A DNA stretch of 62,288 nucleotides from Dysosmobacter segnis (GTDB lineage Bacteria > Bacillota > Clostridia > Oscillospirales > Oscillospiraceae), in NCBI RefSeq assembly GCF_014297285.1, contig NZ_JACOQI010000018.1:1-62288 (forward strand). Direction: 5' to 3'. This document shows, piece by piece, positions 46,752 through 53,823 of the stretch. The position numbers and the translations under genes were made by a program. The notes below the pieces were generated by a model. It was not told the origin of the DNA. It made no database searches and saw only the letters and a list, made by a program, of their open reading frames with translations. Positions within the stretch are counted from its first letter, which is position 1, and every line of letters starts with the position of its first letter.

Positions 46752-48076
46752 TGGAAACGCCCATTGCTGATTTTGTCCGGCGGTACGCGGATTCCGGGAT
46801 GATCCGGGCGCACATGCCCGGCCACAAGGGAAAGTCCTTTCTGGGCTGTGAGACACTGGACATCACCGAGATCCAAGGCGCGGACAGCCTGTACGAAGCG
46901 GAGGGCATCATCCGGCGCAGTGAGTCCTATGCCGGGGAACTGTTCGGCTCTGGCCGGACGGTGTACTCCACGGAGGGGTCCAGCCAGTGCATCCGGGCGA
47001 TGCTGTATCTGGCGCTGACCTGCGGAAATGGGTCCCGGACGGTGGTGGCGGCCCGAAACGTACACCGGGCGTTTGTATATGCGGCGGCCCTGCTGGATTT
47101 TGAGATCGTCTGGCTGTGGCCGGAGCGCAGCTCGTCTCTCTGCGGCTGCCCGGTATCGCCGGACACATTGGAGCGGACACTGGCGGAGATGCCTGCACCG
47201 CCGGCGGCGGTCTATCTCACCAGCCCGGACTATCTGGGCGGCATGGCGGACATTTCCGCTCTGGCAGAGGTGTGCCGGAAACATGGTACGCTGCTGGCGG
47301 TGGACAACGCCCACGGCGCCTATCTGCGGTTTCTGGAACCATCCTGTCACTCGCTGGATTTGGGCGCAGACCTGTGCTGCGATTCGGCACACAAGACGCT
47401 GCCGGTGCTGACCGGCGGCGCGTACCTGCACATCAGCCGTGCGGCTCCGGCATCTCTCCGGGAGAGTGCGAAAACAGCGATGGCCATGTTTGGCTCCACC
47501 AGTCCGTCCTACCTGACGCTGGCGTCGCTGGACCTATGCAACCGCTATCTGGCGGATGGGTACCGGGATCGCCTGCGGGAGATGTGCGGACGTCTGGAGG
47601 AAGCGCGGAAGGCGCTGACGGCTGCCGGTTGGCAGATAGAGCCATCGGATCCGCTGCGGCTGACTGTCAAGGCCCCAGCCGGGATGACCGGCGGGCAGTT
47701 GGCGAACCGACTGCGTGAGAGCGGTGTGGAATGTGAATACGCTGATCTGGACTTTCTGGTACTGATGCTGACGCCGGAGAATGGCGCTGCGGATATTGAA
47801 CGGATTGTGTATGCAATGGGAACAAACGACACAACCTATGCGCCGCAGCCGACGCTGCCGTTGGCCTGTGGAGAACGGGTATGTTCCGCGCGGGAGGCAC
47901 TGTTTGCCCCACGGGAGACCGTACCGGCGGCGCAGTCATTGGGCCGGGTCTGTGGCGCCCCCACCGTGGGGTGTCCGCCTGCGATCCCCATTGCGGTGTC
48001 CGGTGAGCGAATTGGCCCGGAAGCGCTGGAACTGTTCCGGCGGTACGGTGTGGAGCAGGTGGAAGTCCTGCGCTGA
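46751..48076 (+). CDS. PLP-dependent Orn/Lys/Arg decarboxylase family protein
   Basis: A 441-residue fold type I enzyme. Opening RAHMPGHKGK is the family signature; TEGSSQCIRAML binds the cofactor phosphate, VDNAHGAYLRF carries the Asp for the pyridine nitrogen and CDSAHKTLPVLTGGAYLH the Schiff-base lysine (about 217). The usual C-terminal domain is short, as in Firmicutes SpeA-like proteins. The ATG shares one base with the maturase stop (TGATG), so translation is coupled to the SCIFF enzyme. Reaction: decarboxylation of arginine, lysine or ornithine; substrate not decidable. Confidence 0.88.
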   Translation: METPIADFVRRYADSGMIRAHMPGHKGKSFLGCETLDITEIQGADSLYEAEGIIRRSESYAGELFGSGRTVYSTEGSSQCIRAMLYLALTCGNGSRTVVAARNVHRAFVYAAALLDFEIVWLWPERSSSLCGCPVSPDTLERTLAEMPAPPAAVYLTSPDYLGGMADISALAEVCRKHGTLLAVDNAHGAYLRFLEPSCHSLDLGADLCCDSAHKTLPVLTGGAYLHISRAAPASLRESAKTAMAMFGSTSPSYLTLASLDLCNRYLADGYRDRLREMCGRLEEARKALTAAGWQIEPSDPLRLTVKAPAGMTGGQLANRLRESGVECEYADLDFLVLMLTPENGAADIERIVYAMGTNDTTYAPQPTLPLACGERVCSAREALFAPRETVPAAQSLGRVCGAPTVGCPPAIPIAVSGERIGPEALELFRRYGVEQVEVLR

Positions 48077-48118
48077 AAACGGTTTTGAGAAAAGCGAGAC
48101 CGGCAAATCTGAACACTG

Positions 48119-48167
48119 ACAAACCGCAGACCCGGCAGCATTTGCCGGGTCTGCGGTTTGTTTTCTT
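48119..48167 (+). terminator. Strong terminator of the SCIFF operon
   Basis: ACAAACCGCAGACCCGGCA and TGCCGGGTCTGCGGTTTGT form a perfect 19-bp stem, then TTTCTTG. It closes the three-gene operon. Confidence 0.85.
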
Positions 48168-48430
48168 GCTGTATGCATCCGGCTTGTGAACTGTGGAGTC
48201 TTGCCAACGGCGCGTTTTGGGGATGGCCTTCTGCCGATGAGGGAAAATAAAACGCCCGCTGTTATAGTAGGAATGCGGTCTGGCAACTGCAAGGTGTAAA
48301 ACGAAGGGAGACCACACAAGAAGGAATACCACAAACAGTTTATCAAAAATCTTCCAGTGTGCCTCTTGGATAAATTACCAGAAAGTCCAAAGACTAAACG
48401 TAGTTTCACGAGGATAAGGAGATTTGAAAT
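48168..48430. other. Intergenic region upstream of spoVT remnant
   Basis: About 260 bp with no gene. It should hold the spoVT promoter; GATAAGGAG lies before the ATG at 48431. No repeat structure of note. Confidence 0.4.
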
Positions 48431-48607
48431 ATGAAAGCAACAGGAATCGTGCGGCGCATCGATGACCTGGGCCGGGTGGTCATTCCCAAGGAGATCCGCC
48501 GCACTATGCGCATCCGCGAGGGCGACCCGTCACAGATGACATTGGCACCGTGGCAGCGTTTCAGCTTCGCCATGCTGGATCTGGCAAAACGGCAAGGCTG
48601 GAACTAA
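48431..48607 (+). pseudogene. spoVT: Truncated spoVT/AbrB-type regulator
   Basis: The first 33 codons encode a perfect AbrB DNA-binding swapped-hairpin start: MKATGIVRRIDDLGRVVIPK, then EIRRTMRIREGDP. After that the family would continue with LEI and a GAF-like domain of about 130 residues; here an unrelated 25-codon tail ending AKRQGWN takes over and stops. The break near 48528 is the likely edge of the island to the right. The stump keeps most of the DNA-binding part and could still be expressed. Confidence 0.8.
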
Positions 48608-48620
48608 TACATAATGTCGG

Positions 48621-48663
48621 GACGGCCCGACTCATGTCATTTGCATGAGTCAGGCCGTCTTTT
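48621..48663 (+). terminator. Intrinsic terminator after the spoVT stump
   Basis: GACGGCC, C, GACTCATG pairs with CATGAGTC, A, GGCCGTC (15 bp, one mismatch), then TTTTA. Lies between convergent genes. Confidence 0.8.
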
Positions 48664-50407
48664 ACCACCAATATCCGGAATGCTTTGGCGTTTTTTCATC
48701 CTTTGCTTTTGCGTGATCTCGTTTTCCCAGAAGCTCATCCTCTCGGGATATGGTCGGATCGTACCAATCCGCTTTTGCGTTTGCCCACTCCTGCCATTCA
48801 GAAATATCTTCATCCAGATGGGCTACTTTATACGCTGATATGTAGCGGCGAATCTTGCAAGCGGTGTCATAGTCATCAGCAATATTAGCCAGCGCAAGAG
48901 TGCGGTCGACCTCTGTATTATACCGCTTGCGGCGTTCTTCCTCCCTGCGCGCATCTTCCTGACGTTTGCGTTCAGCCTCTTCCCGCGCAAGTCGCTGCTG
49001 TCGCAATCCCTCAGCAGCCGCATAGAGCTCCAACATCATGTCGCCCAAACGGTCTTCCAGTTGATATGCTTTACAATCGCGGAAGCTTTTCTGATTGTTG
49101 ATCTTGAGACAAAGACGGCCATTGTATTGGTAGTCGTACTTGCTGATCTGGGGCCTTGATGCATAGGAATACTTCCGGCGCTTTTCTTCGTATTCTAAAA
49201 GTTGGCGGTTTTCCTCTTTTGTCGGGATGTGATTGATTTTATCCTGTGACTCAGAGAAAGAAACACAAACAGTTTCCCCATTAACAGCAAACTCCAGATT
49301 ATCCGTAAGCTTGCAGCCCAACGGTTCCATTGCTTTGATCAGGGCGTCTATGATGCGGCAGGCACGTGGAATAGAAGTGTTGGATATCGTGTTTGCTAAA
49401 AACGGTGGTGCCGGTGTATTGCGCGGCCGCCATTTGTCATTGGCATTGCGGTTTTCTTGCTTTTTCCATTCCGCAATCACCTTCCGGTGGGCAATGATTT
49501 TGGAATGCATACGTTCGTTTTCATCCGGCAAAAGAATTTGTGACGCAACTGCCATCACAACAGCACGATCTTCATCCCCCAGAAACTCAAGAACATTTTG
49601 GTTTGTTTCAGATGGTGGAGTGTATCCTGTTTGTGCGCCGATTTTCTTTGCAGTCTTGGTGCTTTGAGGTAACGGTGTCTTTGCAACAGGCTTTCCAGCC
49701 CTGAGTTTTGCCCAATACCCCTGTGACGGAGTTGGGATCTCAAGGGATTTGCACACCTTATGGATGGCAACGTCTGACACTTTGTATTTCTTTGCGACCT
49801 CTGTCACCGGGGCAGCCCAGACCTCCTTGTAGAGTGTTTCTCGGTCATAGACATTGTAAGTTTGGCCCCATTGTTTGATGGTTTCTGGTTCCTGAAATAG
49901 TTCCGCAACCACGTCAACTTTATGCGTCTCGTCGGGTACCTGTTGTTCCTGTACTACGGTTGACGATACAGAGAGTTGCCGCACCTTTTCCTGTTGATCA
50001 GAGAGTTTCTTGTTTGGATCAGATCCCGGTTCGGGCTTCTCCCCCTTGGGCAAAGAGACTTCCTTTACGAGCGAAACGACTTTATCAAACGGCTTTTTCA
50101 GCGCAGTCTTTTCCACAGGTTTCCCAAAACTTATTTTTGTCCAATATCCGGACGGTGGAATTGGAATATTAGCCTCTTTGATCTGCTTTAGAAACTGCGA
50201 ATAGGGAATATCATATTTCTTCGCTGTTCCGGCGGCGGAGATTTCCCAGATCTCATCATATAGCTGCTTCCGTGTCAATCGAATGACTGTCATTTGCACA
50301 GTTGACACCTCCTTTCTCTTTGAGCCTTGGACTGTCTGGTCTTGCGGGGGAATGACTTTCTCTGTAGCAAGCGTATTGGGTTTCGTACCATCATCGTTTT
50401 CCGCCAT
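48662..50407 (-). CDS. Unknown protein with two GYW-type helix-turn-helix repeats
   Basis: A 581-residue protein. Two repeats are clear: LTRKQLYDEIWEISAAGTAKKYDI with IPIPPSGYWTKISFGKPVEKT (about 43-101), and YDRETLYKEVWAAPVTEVAKKYKVSD with IPTPSQGYWAKLRAGKPVAKTPLP (about 193-252). The repeat, an HTH followed by GYWxKxxxGKP, occurs in uncharacterised bacterial proteins. The rest has a middle alpha/beta part and a highly charged coiled coil (LRQQRLAREEAERKRQEDARREEERRKR). Perhaps DNA-binding; function unknown. Confidence 0.75.
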   Translation of the reverse strand: MAENDDGTKPNTLATEKVIPPQDQTVQGSKRKEVSTVQMTVIRLTRKQLYDEIWEISAAGTAKKYDIPYSQFLKQIKEANIPIPPSGYWTKISFGKPVEKTALKKPFDKVVSLVKEVSLPKGEKPEPGSDPNKKLSDQQEKVRQLSVSSTVVQEQQVPDETHKVDVVAELFQEPETIKQWGQTYNVYDRETLYKEVWAAPVTEVAKKYKVSDVAIHKVCKSLEIPTPSQGYWAKLRAGKPVAKTPLPQSTKTAKKIGAQTGYTPPSETNQNVLEFLGDEDRAVVMAVASQILLPDENERMHSKIIAHRKVIAEWKKQENRNANDKWRPRNTPAPPFLANTISNTSIPRACRIIDALIKAMEPLGCKLTDNLEFAVNGETVCVSFSESQDKINHIPTKEENRQLLEYEEKRRKYSYASRPQISKYDYQYNGRLCLKINNQKSFRDCKAYQLEDRLGDMMLELYAAAEGLRQQRLAREEAERKRQEDARREEERRKRYNTEVDRTLALANIADDYDTACKIRRYISAYKVAHLDEDISEWQEWANAKADWYDPTISREDELLGKRDHAKAKDEKTPKHSGYWW

Positions 50408-50466
50408 TATGGAATTCTGTGGTTCTAATGGCTTTCCGATGAGCGCACAAAATTGTTTGATCCCTC

Positions 50467-50793
50467 CTATTCTTCTTTTTCGCTTAATAGAAAAACCAGA
50501 TCCCGCTTCAAGTCCTCAAATTGAGAAATGATCCGACTCAGATTCTTTTCGATCCCTTCCACCTGGATCTCGTTGATTTTGCCGTGGTTATAAGCAATCA
50601 ATCTTTCCGGAATGATGGAGTAGCTCCAGCTTTCACGGTAAGCGTCTTCATTCTTTACGGCAAACCCGATCGGCAACACATTGTTTCTCATGCCGAGTGT
50701 CAACAAGTTCGTAGAGATCCCGAGATAATCCGCTGCGATTTTGATCGTGATTTTAGGCATTGCTCTGATTTCATCATCTGTATACTTTTCCAT
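50467..50793 (-). CDS. Excisionase-like helix-turn-helix protein
   Basis: A 108-residue protein with an N-terminal MerR/excisionase-like HTH (MPKITIKIAADYLGISTNLLTLGMRNNVLPIGFAV) and a C-terminal coiled coil (IEKNLSRIISQFEDLKRDLVFLL). Such proteins are carried by mobile elements as regulators or recombination directionality factors. Confidence 0.65.
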   Translation of the reverse strand: MEKYTDDEIRAMPKITIKIAADYLGISTNLLTLGMRNNVLPIGFAVKNEDAYRESWSYSIIPERLIAYNHGKINEIQVEGIEKNLSRIISQFEDLKRDLVFLLSEKEE

Positions 50794-51063
50794 GCATTCA
50801 CCTCCTTCTAAAAGTTATTTTATGGGCAAATAATTTGCCATTGTTGCTTTCATTGTACAGATTTCGTTTCAGTTTGGCAAGGTTTCTCCGAAAACATGAT
50901 TGAGTGGAAGACCACGCAACGGCGTAGAACGAGGACCACTTGAAGTTCTGTAAAATACAAATTGAACATTTGCGGTTTACATTAGCGCCGTGGGAGCAGT
51001 TTTGTTTCGGAATGATGGATTTAGCCAAGCGGCCGGGGTGGAAACCGCTGTGATCCCAACTAC
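50794..51063. other. Intergenic region of about 270 bp
   Basis: AT-rich, with no convincing gene; the one frame through it (leftward, 76 codons) has no family likeness. It should contain the promoter of the excisionase-like gene. Confidence 0.4.
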
Positions 51064-51423
51064 TTATGGAACGAAATGATATTGCACATCCTCATAGGAA
51101 AATTCGTAGATCGGTACATCAGGAAATTTTGCACGGATCTCCTCTAAGCTGAAAAAGGACTCGTTGGAAATTCCTTGTTGCCCAAGGGAGTCCGGCCTGC
51201 GGAAATCCATATAGCGACTGGCAGAAAACTGACCGTAATGGCTCCGAAATTTTCCACAGAGCCTGCATCTTCCACCCCATGCATACCCAATAAATTCTCG
51301 GATGATAACTTTTTCATATTCGTGTTTGTGGTTAGAACGTTGGACACTTTTTGAAGTCTTGGAGGTTTTGGATTTCTTCCTATGACGCGCATCCTCATCG
51401 TACTCCTGTAAGAATCGCTTCAT
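51064..51423 (-). CDS. Unknown island protein with CxxC
   Basis: A 119-residue protein: very basic N-terminus (RHRKKSKTSKTSKSVQRSNHKHEYEK), then IGYAWGGRCRLCGKFRSHYGQ with a CxxC knuckle, then an acidic C-terminal part (SLEEIRAKFPDVPIYEFSYED). Only one cysteine pair, so a zinc site would need His ligands or a dimer. Confidence 0.6.
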   Translation of the reverse strand: MKRFLQEYDEDARHRKKSKTSKTSKSVQRSNHKHEYEKVIIREFIGYAWGGRCRLCGKFRSHYGQFSASRYMDFRRPDSLGQQGISNESFFSLEEIRAKFPDVPIYEFSYEDVQYHFVP

Positions 51424-51426
51424 CGG

Positions 51427-51606
51427 TCATACCCCCTTATTGGTATCACGGAGAAGTTCTCGTTTGCTCTTTGCTCGGCAGTAGGTCTTTCCACTCTCGA
51501 TCCGCTTTGTGACCGGACAAAGGCCGTTCCAGGAACCGCGCTGCTTTGTGTAAAAGGCTCGCTGTGCCCGTTTCGCCTGCTTTTTTAATGGGGTCAATTT
51601 ATTCAT
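51427..51606 (-). CDS. Small basic island protein, unknown
   Basis: A 59-residue basic protein starting MNKLTPLKKQAKRAQRAFYTKQ after GAAGGAGGG. WNGLCPVTKRIESGKTYCRAK holds two cysteines. Three bases from the next gene in the same leftward operon. Confidence 0.6.
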   Translation of the reverse strand: MNKLTPLKKQAKRAQRAFYTKQRGSWNGLCPVTKRIESGKTYCRAKSKRELLRDTNKGV

Positions 51607-51946
51607 GAAGGCCCTCCTTCTGTGGTGCATTAAGTAACTCTTGAAAGCTACGGCAAAAATCAAGATAGCCAGCATGTCCCAAAAGAAGCATCTTAGACGG
51701 CAGTTTTTGAAGGGCGGTCAGAAAAGCCGTTTCGTCACGCTTCCTGACCTTACAGAAAATAACGCAGTAGTCGTTGTCGGTGCGATGGGTTTCCTGTCTA
51801 AAATAGACCCGCACTTTCTCCTGAATGAATAGCTGATCCGCAAGATAGTCTTTCGTATCCACAAAAGCATAGTGCCGAAAGAGCAGGGAATGGCTTTCAA
51901 GTTGAACAAAGTGCGTGTTGCATAGAACCTCTTGTTGCAATTTCAT
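51599..51946 (-). CDS. Unknown island protein
   Basis: A 115-residue protein starting MKLQQEVLCNTHFVQLESHS, with an alpha/beta layout (DYCVIFCKVRKRDETAFLTALQKLPSKMLLLGH). It is divergent from the XRE regulator at 52035, which probably controls it. The open frame continues upstream across that promoter, but the ATG chosen is the first sensible start. Confidence 0.6.
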   Translation of the reverse strand: MKLQQEVLCNTHFVQLESHSLLFRHYAFVDTKDYLADQLFIQEKVRVYFRQETHRTDNDYCVIFCKVRKRDETAFLTALQKLPSKMLLLGHAGYLDFCRSFQELLNAPQKEGLHE

Positions 51947-52034
51947 TACAATTTGGTGAAAATAGTTGTTTTTCTGCTTGAAATTCGCTATGCTAAAATC
52001 TCCCACTGGGAAATTCACCAAGGAGGCTGAGAAA

Positions 52035-52421
52035 ATGAGCCTTGTATCGTTTCCGGTCATTGATCCTGCTGCAACAGGCAGAAACATTATGCGCTTGCGT
52101 CTGGAGCAAGGGTTGACGGTTCGTGATGTGCAGGTGTTTTTCGGTTTTGAAGAACCGCAGGCCATCTACAAGTGGCAGAGCGGGAAAAGCCTGCCCACCG
52201 TCGATAACCTCTACGCCCTGAGTGCTCTCTTGGATGTACGGATGGATGAGATCTTAGTTGCCGCAAAGCCTGAATTGAAAATTGCAGAAATTGAGCCGCA
52301 GGCCGAAGCCTGCGGCTCAATTATATTTATAGTCTGTTTTGTTGGCGCTGTCATTGAACTGCTGGTTGAATTTGATGACAGCATTGTAAATTGGAGAAAT
52401 ACGCAAAATTCCAGAAAGTGA
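52035..52421 (+). CDS. XRE-family regulator of the island
   Basis: A 128-residue regulator: IDPAATGRNIMRLRLEQGLTVRDVQVFFGFEEPQAIYKWQSGKSLPTVDNLYALSALLDVRMDEILV is the HTH, a type common in clostridial islands. AGGAGG precedes the ATG. The 3' part encodes a perfect 15-bp hairpin and a hydrophobic tail (SIIFIVCFVGAVIELLVEF) not usual for the family. Direct repeats just past its end are candidate binding sites. Confidence 0.82.
   Translation: MSLVSFPVIDPAATGRNIMRLRLEQGLTVRDVQVFFGFEEPQAIYKWQSGKSLPTVDNLYALSALLDVRMDEILVAAKPELKIAEIEPQAEACGSIIFIVCFVGAVIELLVEFDDSIVNWRNTQNSRK
52289..52322 (+). repeat. Perfect 15-bp hairpin inside the XRE gene
   Basis: AATTGAGCCGCAGGC, loop CGAA, GCCTGCGGCTCAATT, then ATATTTATAG. 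It looks like an intrinsic terminator that has been read through in frame, encoding EIEPQAEACGSI. The original gene may have ended nearby, the tail being a later extension. Confidence 0.6.
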
Positions 52422-52488
52422 ATATTGACTTGCTCTTGGGAGTACACTATAATGAAACCAAGAAAACTGTGTAAATACGCAAAATTCC
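52397..52488 (+). promoter_or_regulatory. Promoter framed by two identical 16-bp operators
   Basis: AAATACGCAAAATTCC occurs at 52397-52412 and 52473-52488. Between them lies a near-consensus promoter: TTGACT (52425-52430), 17 bp, TATAAT (52448-52453). The copies are 76 bp apart, flanking the promoter upstream of -35 and in the leader, an arrangement suited to repression by looping. The adjacent XRE protein is the obvious candidate. Confidence 0.75.
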
Positions 52489-52504
52489 CGAGTGAGGTAT
52501 GGAT

Positions 52505-53803
52505 ATGATCGAACGGAAAAAATATCTGGAACGGCTCATCGCAAGAAAAGAAAACGGTTTAGTGAAGGTCATCACCGGCATCCGGCGGTGTGGAAAGTCC
52601 TATCTGCTGTTCAATATCTACAAGAGCTATTTGAAATCCATCGGCGTGGAGGATGACCAAATCATTTGCCTTGCGCTGGACGATGACGAAAACATCCAGT
52701 ACCGCAATCCGTTGGAGTTGGGCAAATACATTCGCAGCCTGACCACAGATGAGAGCAAGACCTATTATGTGTTCCTCGACGAGATCCAGAAGGTCGTAAC
52801 CATTCAGAACCCCTACATTCAGGGCGTGGAGGATAAAATCGGCTTTGTGGACGTGGTCCTCGGCCTGATGAAGCACGATAATATTGACGTGTATGTGACA
52901 GGCAGCAACTCAAAAATGCTGTCCTCGGATATTTTGACCGAATTTCGCGGGCGCGGCGATGAGATCCGGGTCAATCCCCTGTCTTTTGAGGAGTTTTACC
53001 ACGCCTACGAGGGCGACAAGCGGGACGCTTGGCAGGAGTATTATACTTACGGCGGCCTGCCCCTCGTGATGATGAAAAAGAGCCACGAGGAAAAGGCAAA
53101 GTACCTGCAATCCCTGTTTGACAAGATTTATCTTGGCGACATCATCGAACGGAACAAGATCTTGCACGATAAGTCCGTTTTAGATGATATTCTGAACATC
53201 ATTTCCTCCTCGGTCGGCTCCCTGACCAACGCGGGGAAAATTGCCAGAACCTTTCGCAGCGAACGGCAAGTCAACATCAGCGATGAGACTGTCAGCCGGT
53301 ATCTGGAGTTTTTCGTGGACGCCTTTATGATCTACAAGGCAGACCGCTATGATGTGAAGGGCAGAAAATATATCGGCTCGCCGCTGAAGTATTATTTCAG
53401 CGATGTGGGCTTGCGAAATGCCAGACTGAATTTCCGCCAGCAGGAAGAAAATCATATCATGGAGAACATTATTTATAATGAGCTGTTGTGCCGTGAGTTC
53501 AACGTGGATGTGGGCGTGGTGGAGTACTGTTACAAGGACGAACAGAAAAAGAGTAAGCGCACGCAGTTGGAGATCGACTTTGTGGCAAACAAAGGGAGCC
53601 GTCGGTATTATATCCAGTCTGCCTTGACCGTGGCAGACGAGGAAAAGCGGGCGCAGGAAGTAAACTCTCTCAACCGCGTGGGGGACTCCTTTAAGAAGAT
53701 CGTGGTGGTGAAGGACAATATCATCCCATGGCACGATGAGAACGGGATCCTGTATGTGGGCATCGAGAAATTCCTGCTGAACGAAACAGCGATGGAACTG
53801 TGA
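52505..53803 (+). CDS. AAA ATPase with DUF4143 C-terminal domain
   Basis: A 432-residue protein. Walker A GIRRCGKS (25-32), Walker B YYVFLDEIQ (about 88-96), then YVTGSNSKMLSSDILTEFRGR (sensor) and FEEFYHAY. The C-terminal DUF4143 domain (HIMENIIYNELLCREFNVDVGVVEYCY; RTQLEIDFVA) has a PD-(D/E)XK-like pattern (E...EIDFV). This superfamily is abundant and mostly uncharacterised. Start set at MIERKK because GTGAGG lies 7 bases ahead; an ATG two codons earlier is possible. First gene of the R-M operon. Confidence 0.9.
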   Translation: MIERKKYLERLIARKENGLVKVITGIRRCGKSYLLFNIYKSYLKSIGVEDDQIICLALDDDENIQYRNPLELGKYIRSLTTDESKTYYVFLDEIQKVVTIQNPYIQGVEDKIGFVDVVLGLMKHDNIDVYVTGSNSKMLSSDILTEFRGRGDEIRVNPLSFEEFYHAYEGDKRDAWQEYYTYGGLPLVMMKKSHEEKAKYLQSLFDKIYLGDIIERNKILHDKSVLDDILNIISSSVGSLTNAGKIARTFRSERQVNISDETVSRYLEFFVDAFMIYKADRYDVKGRKYIGSPLKYYFSDVGLRNARLNFRQQEENHIMENIIYNELLCREFNVDVGVVEYCYKDEQKKSKRTQLEIDFVANKGSRRYYIQSALTVADEEKRAQEVNSLNRVGDSFKKIVVVKDNIIPWHDENGILYVGIEKFLLNETAMEL

Positions 53804-53823
53804 GAGGGTAGCGAGGTGTTACT

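Noticed and set aside
50798..51028. 76-codon leftward frame
   Set aside because: No ribosome site, no likeness to known proteins, and overlaps the promoter region of the excisionase-like gene.
51015..51060. tRNA-Gln-like stretch (TTTAGCCAAGCGGCCGGGG)
   Set aside because: The AGCCAAGCGG resembles a tRNA D-arm, but no anticodon arm, T-arm or CCA-end pairing follows.
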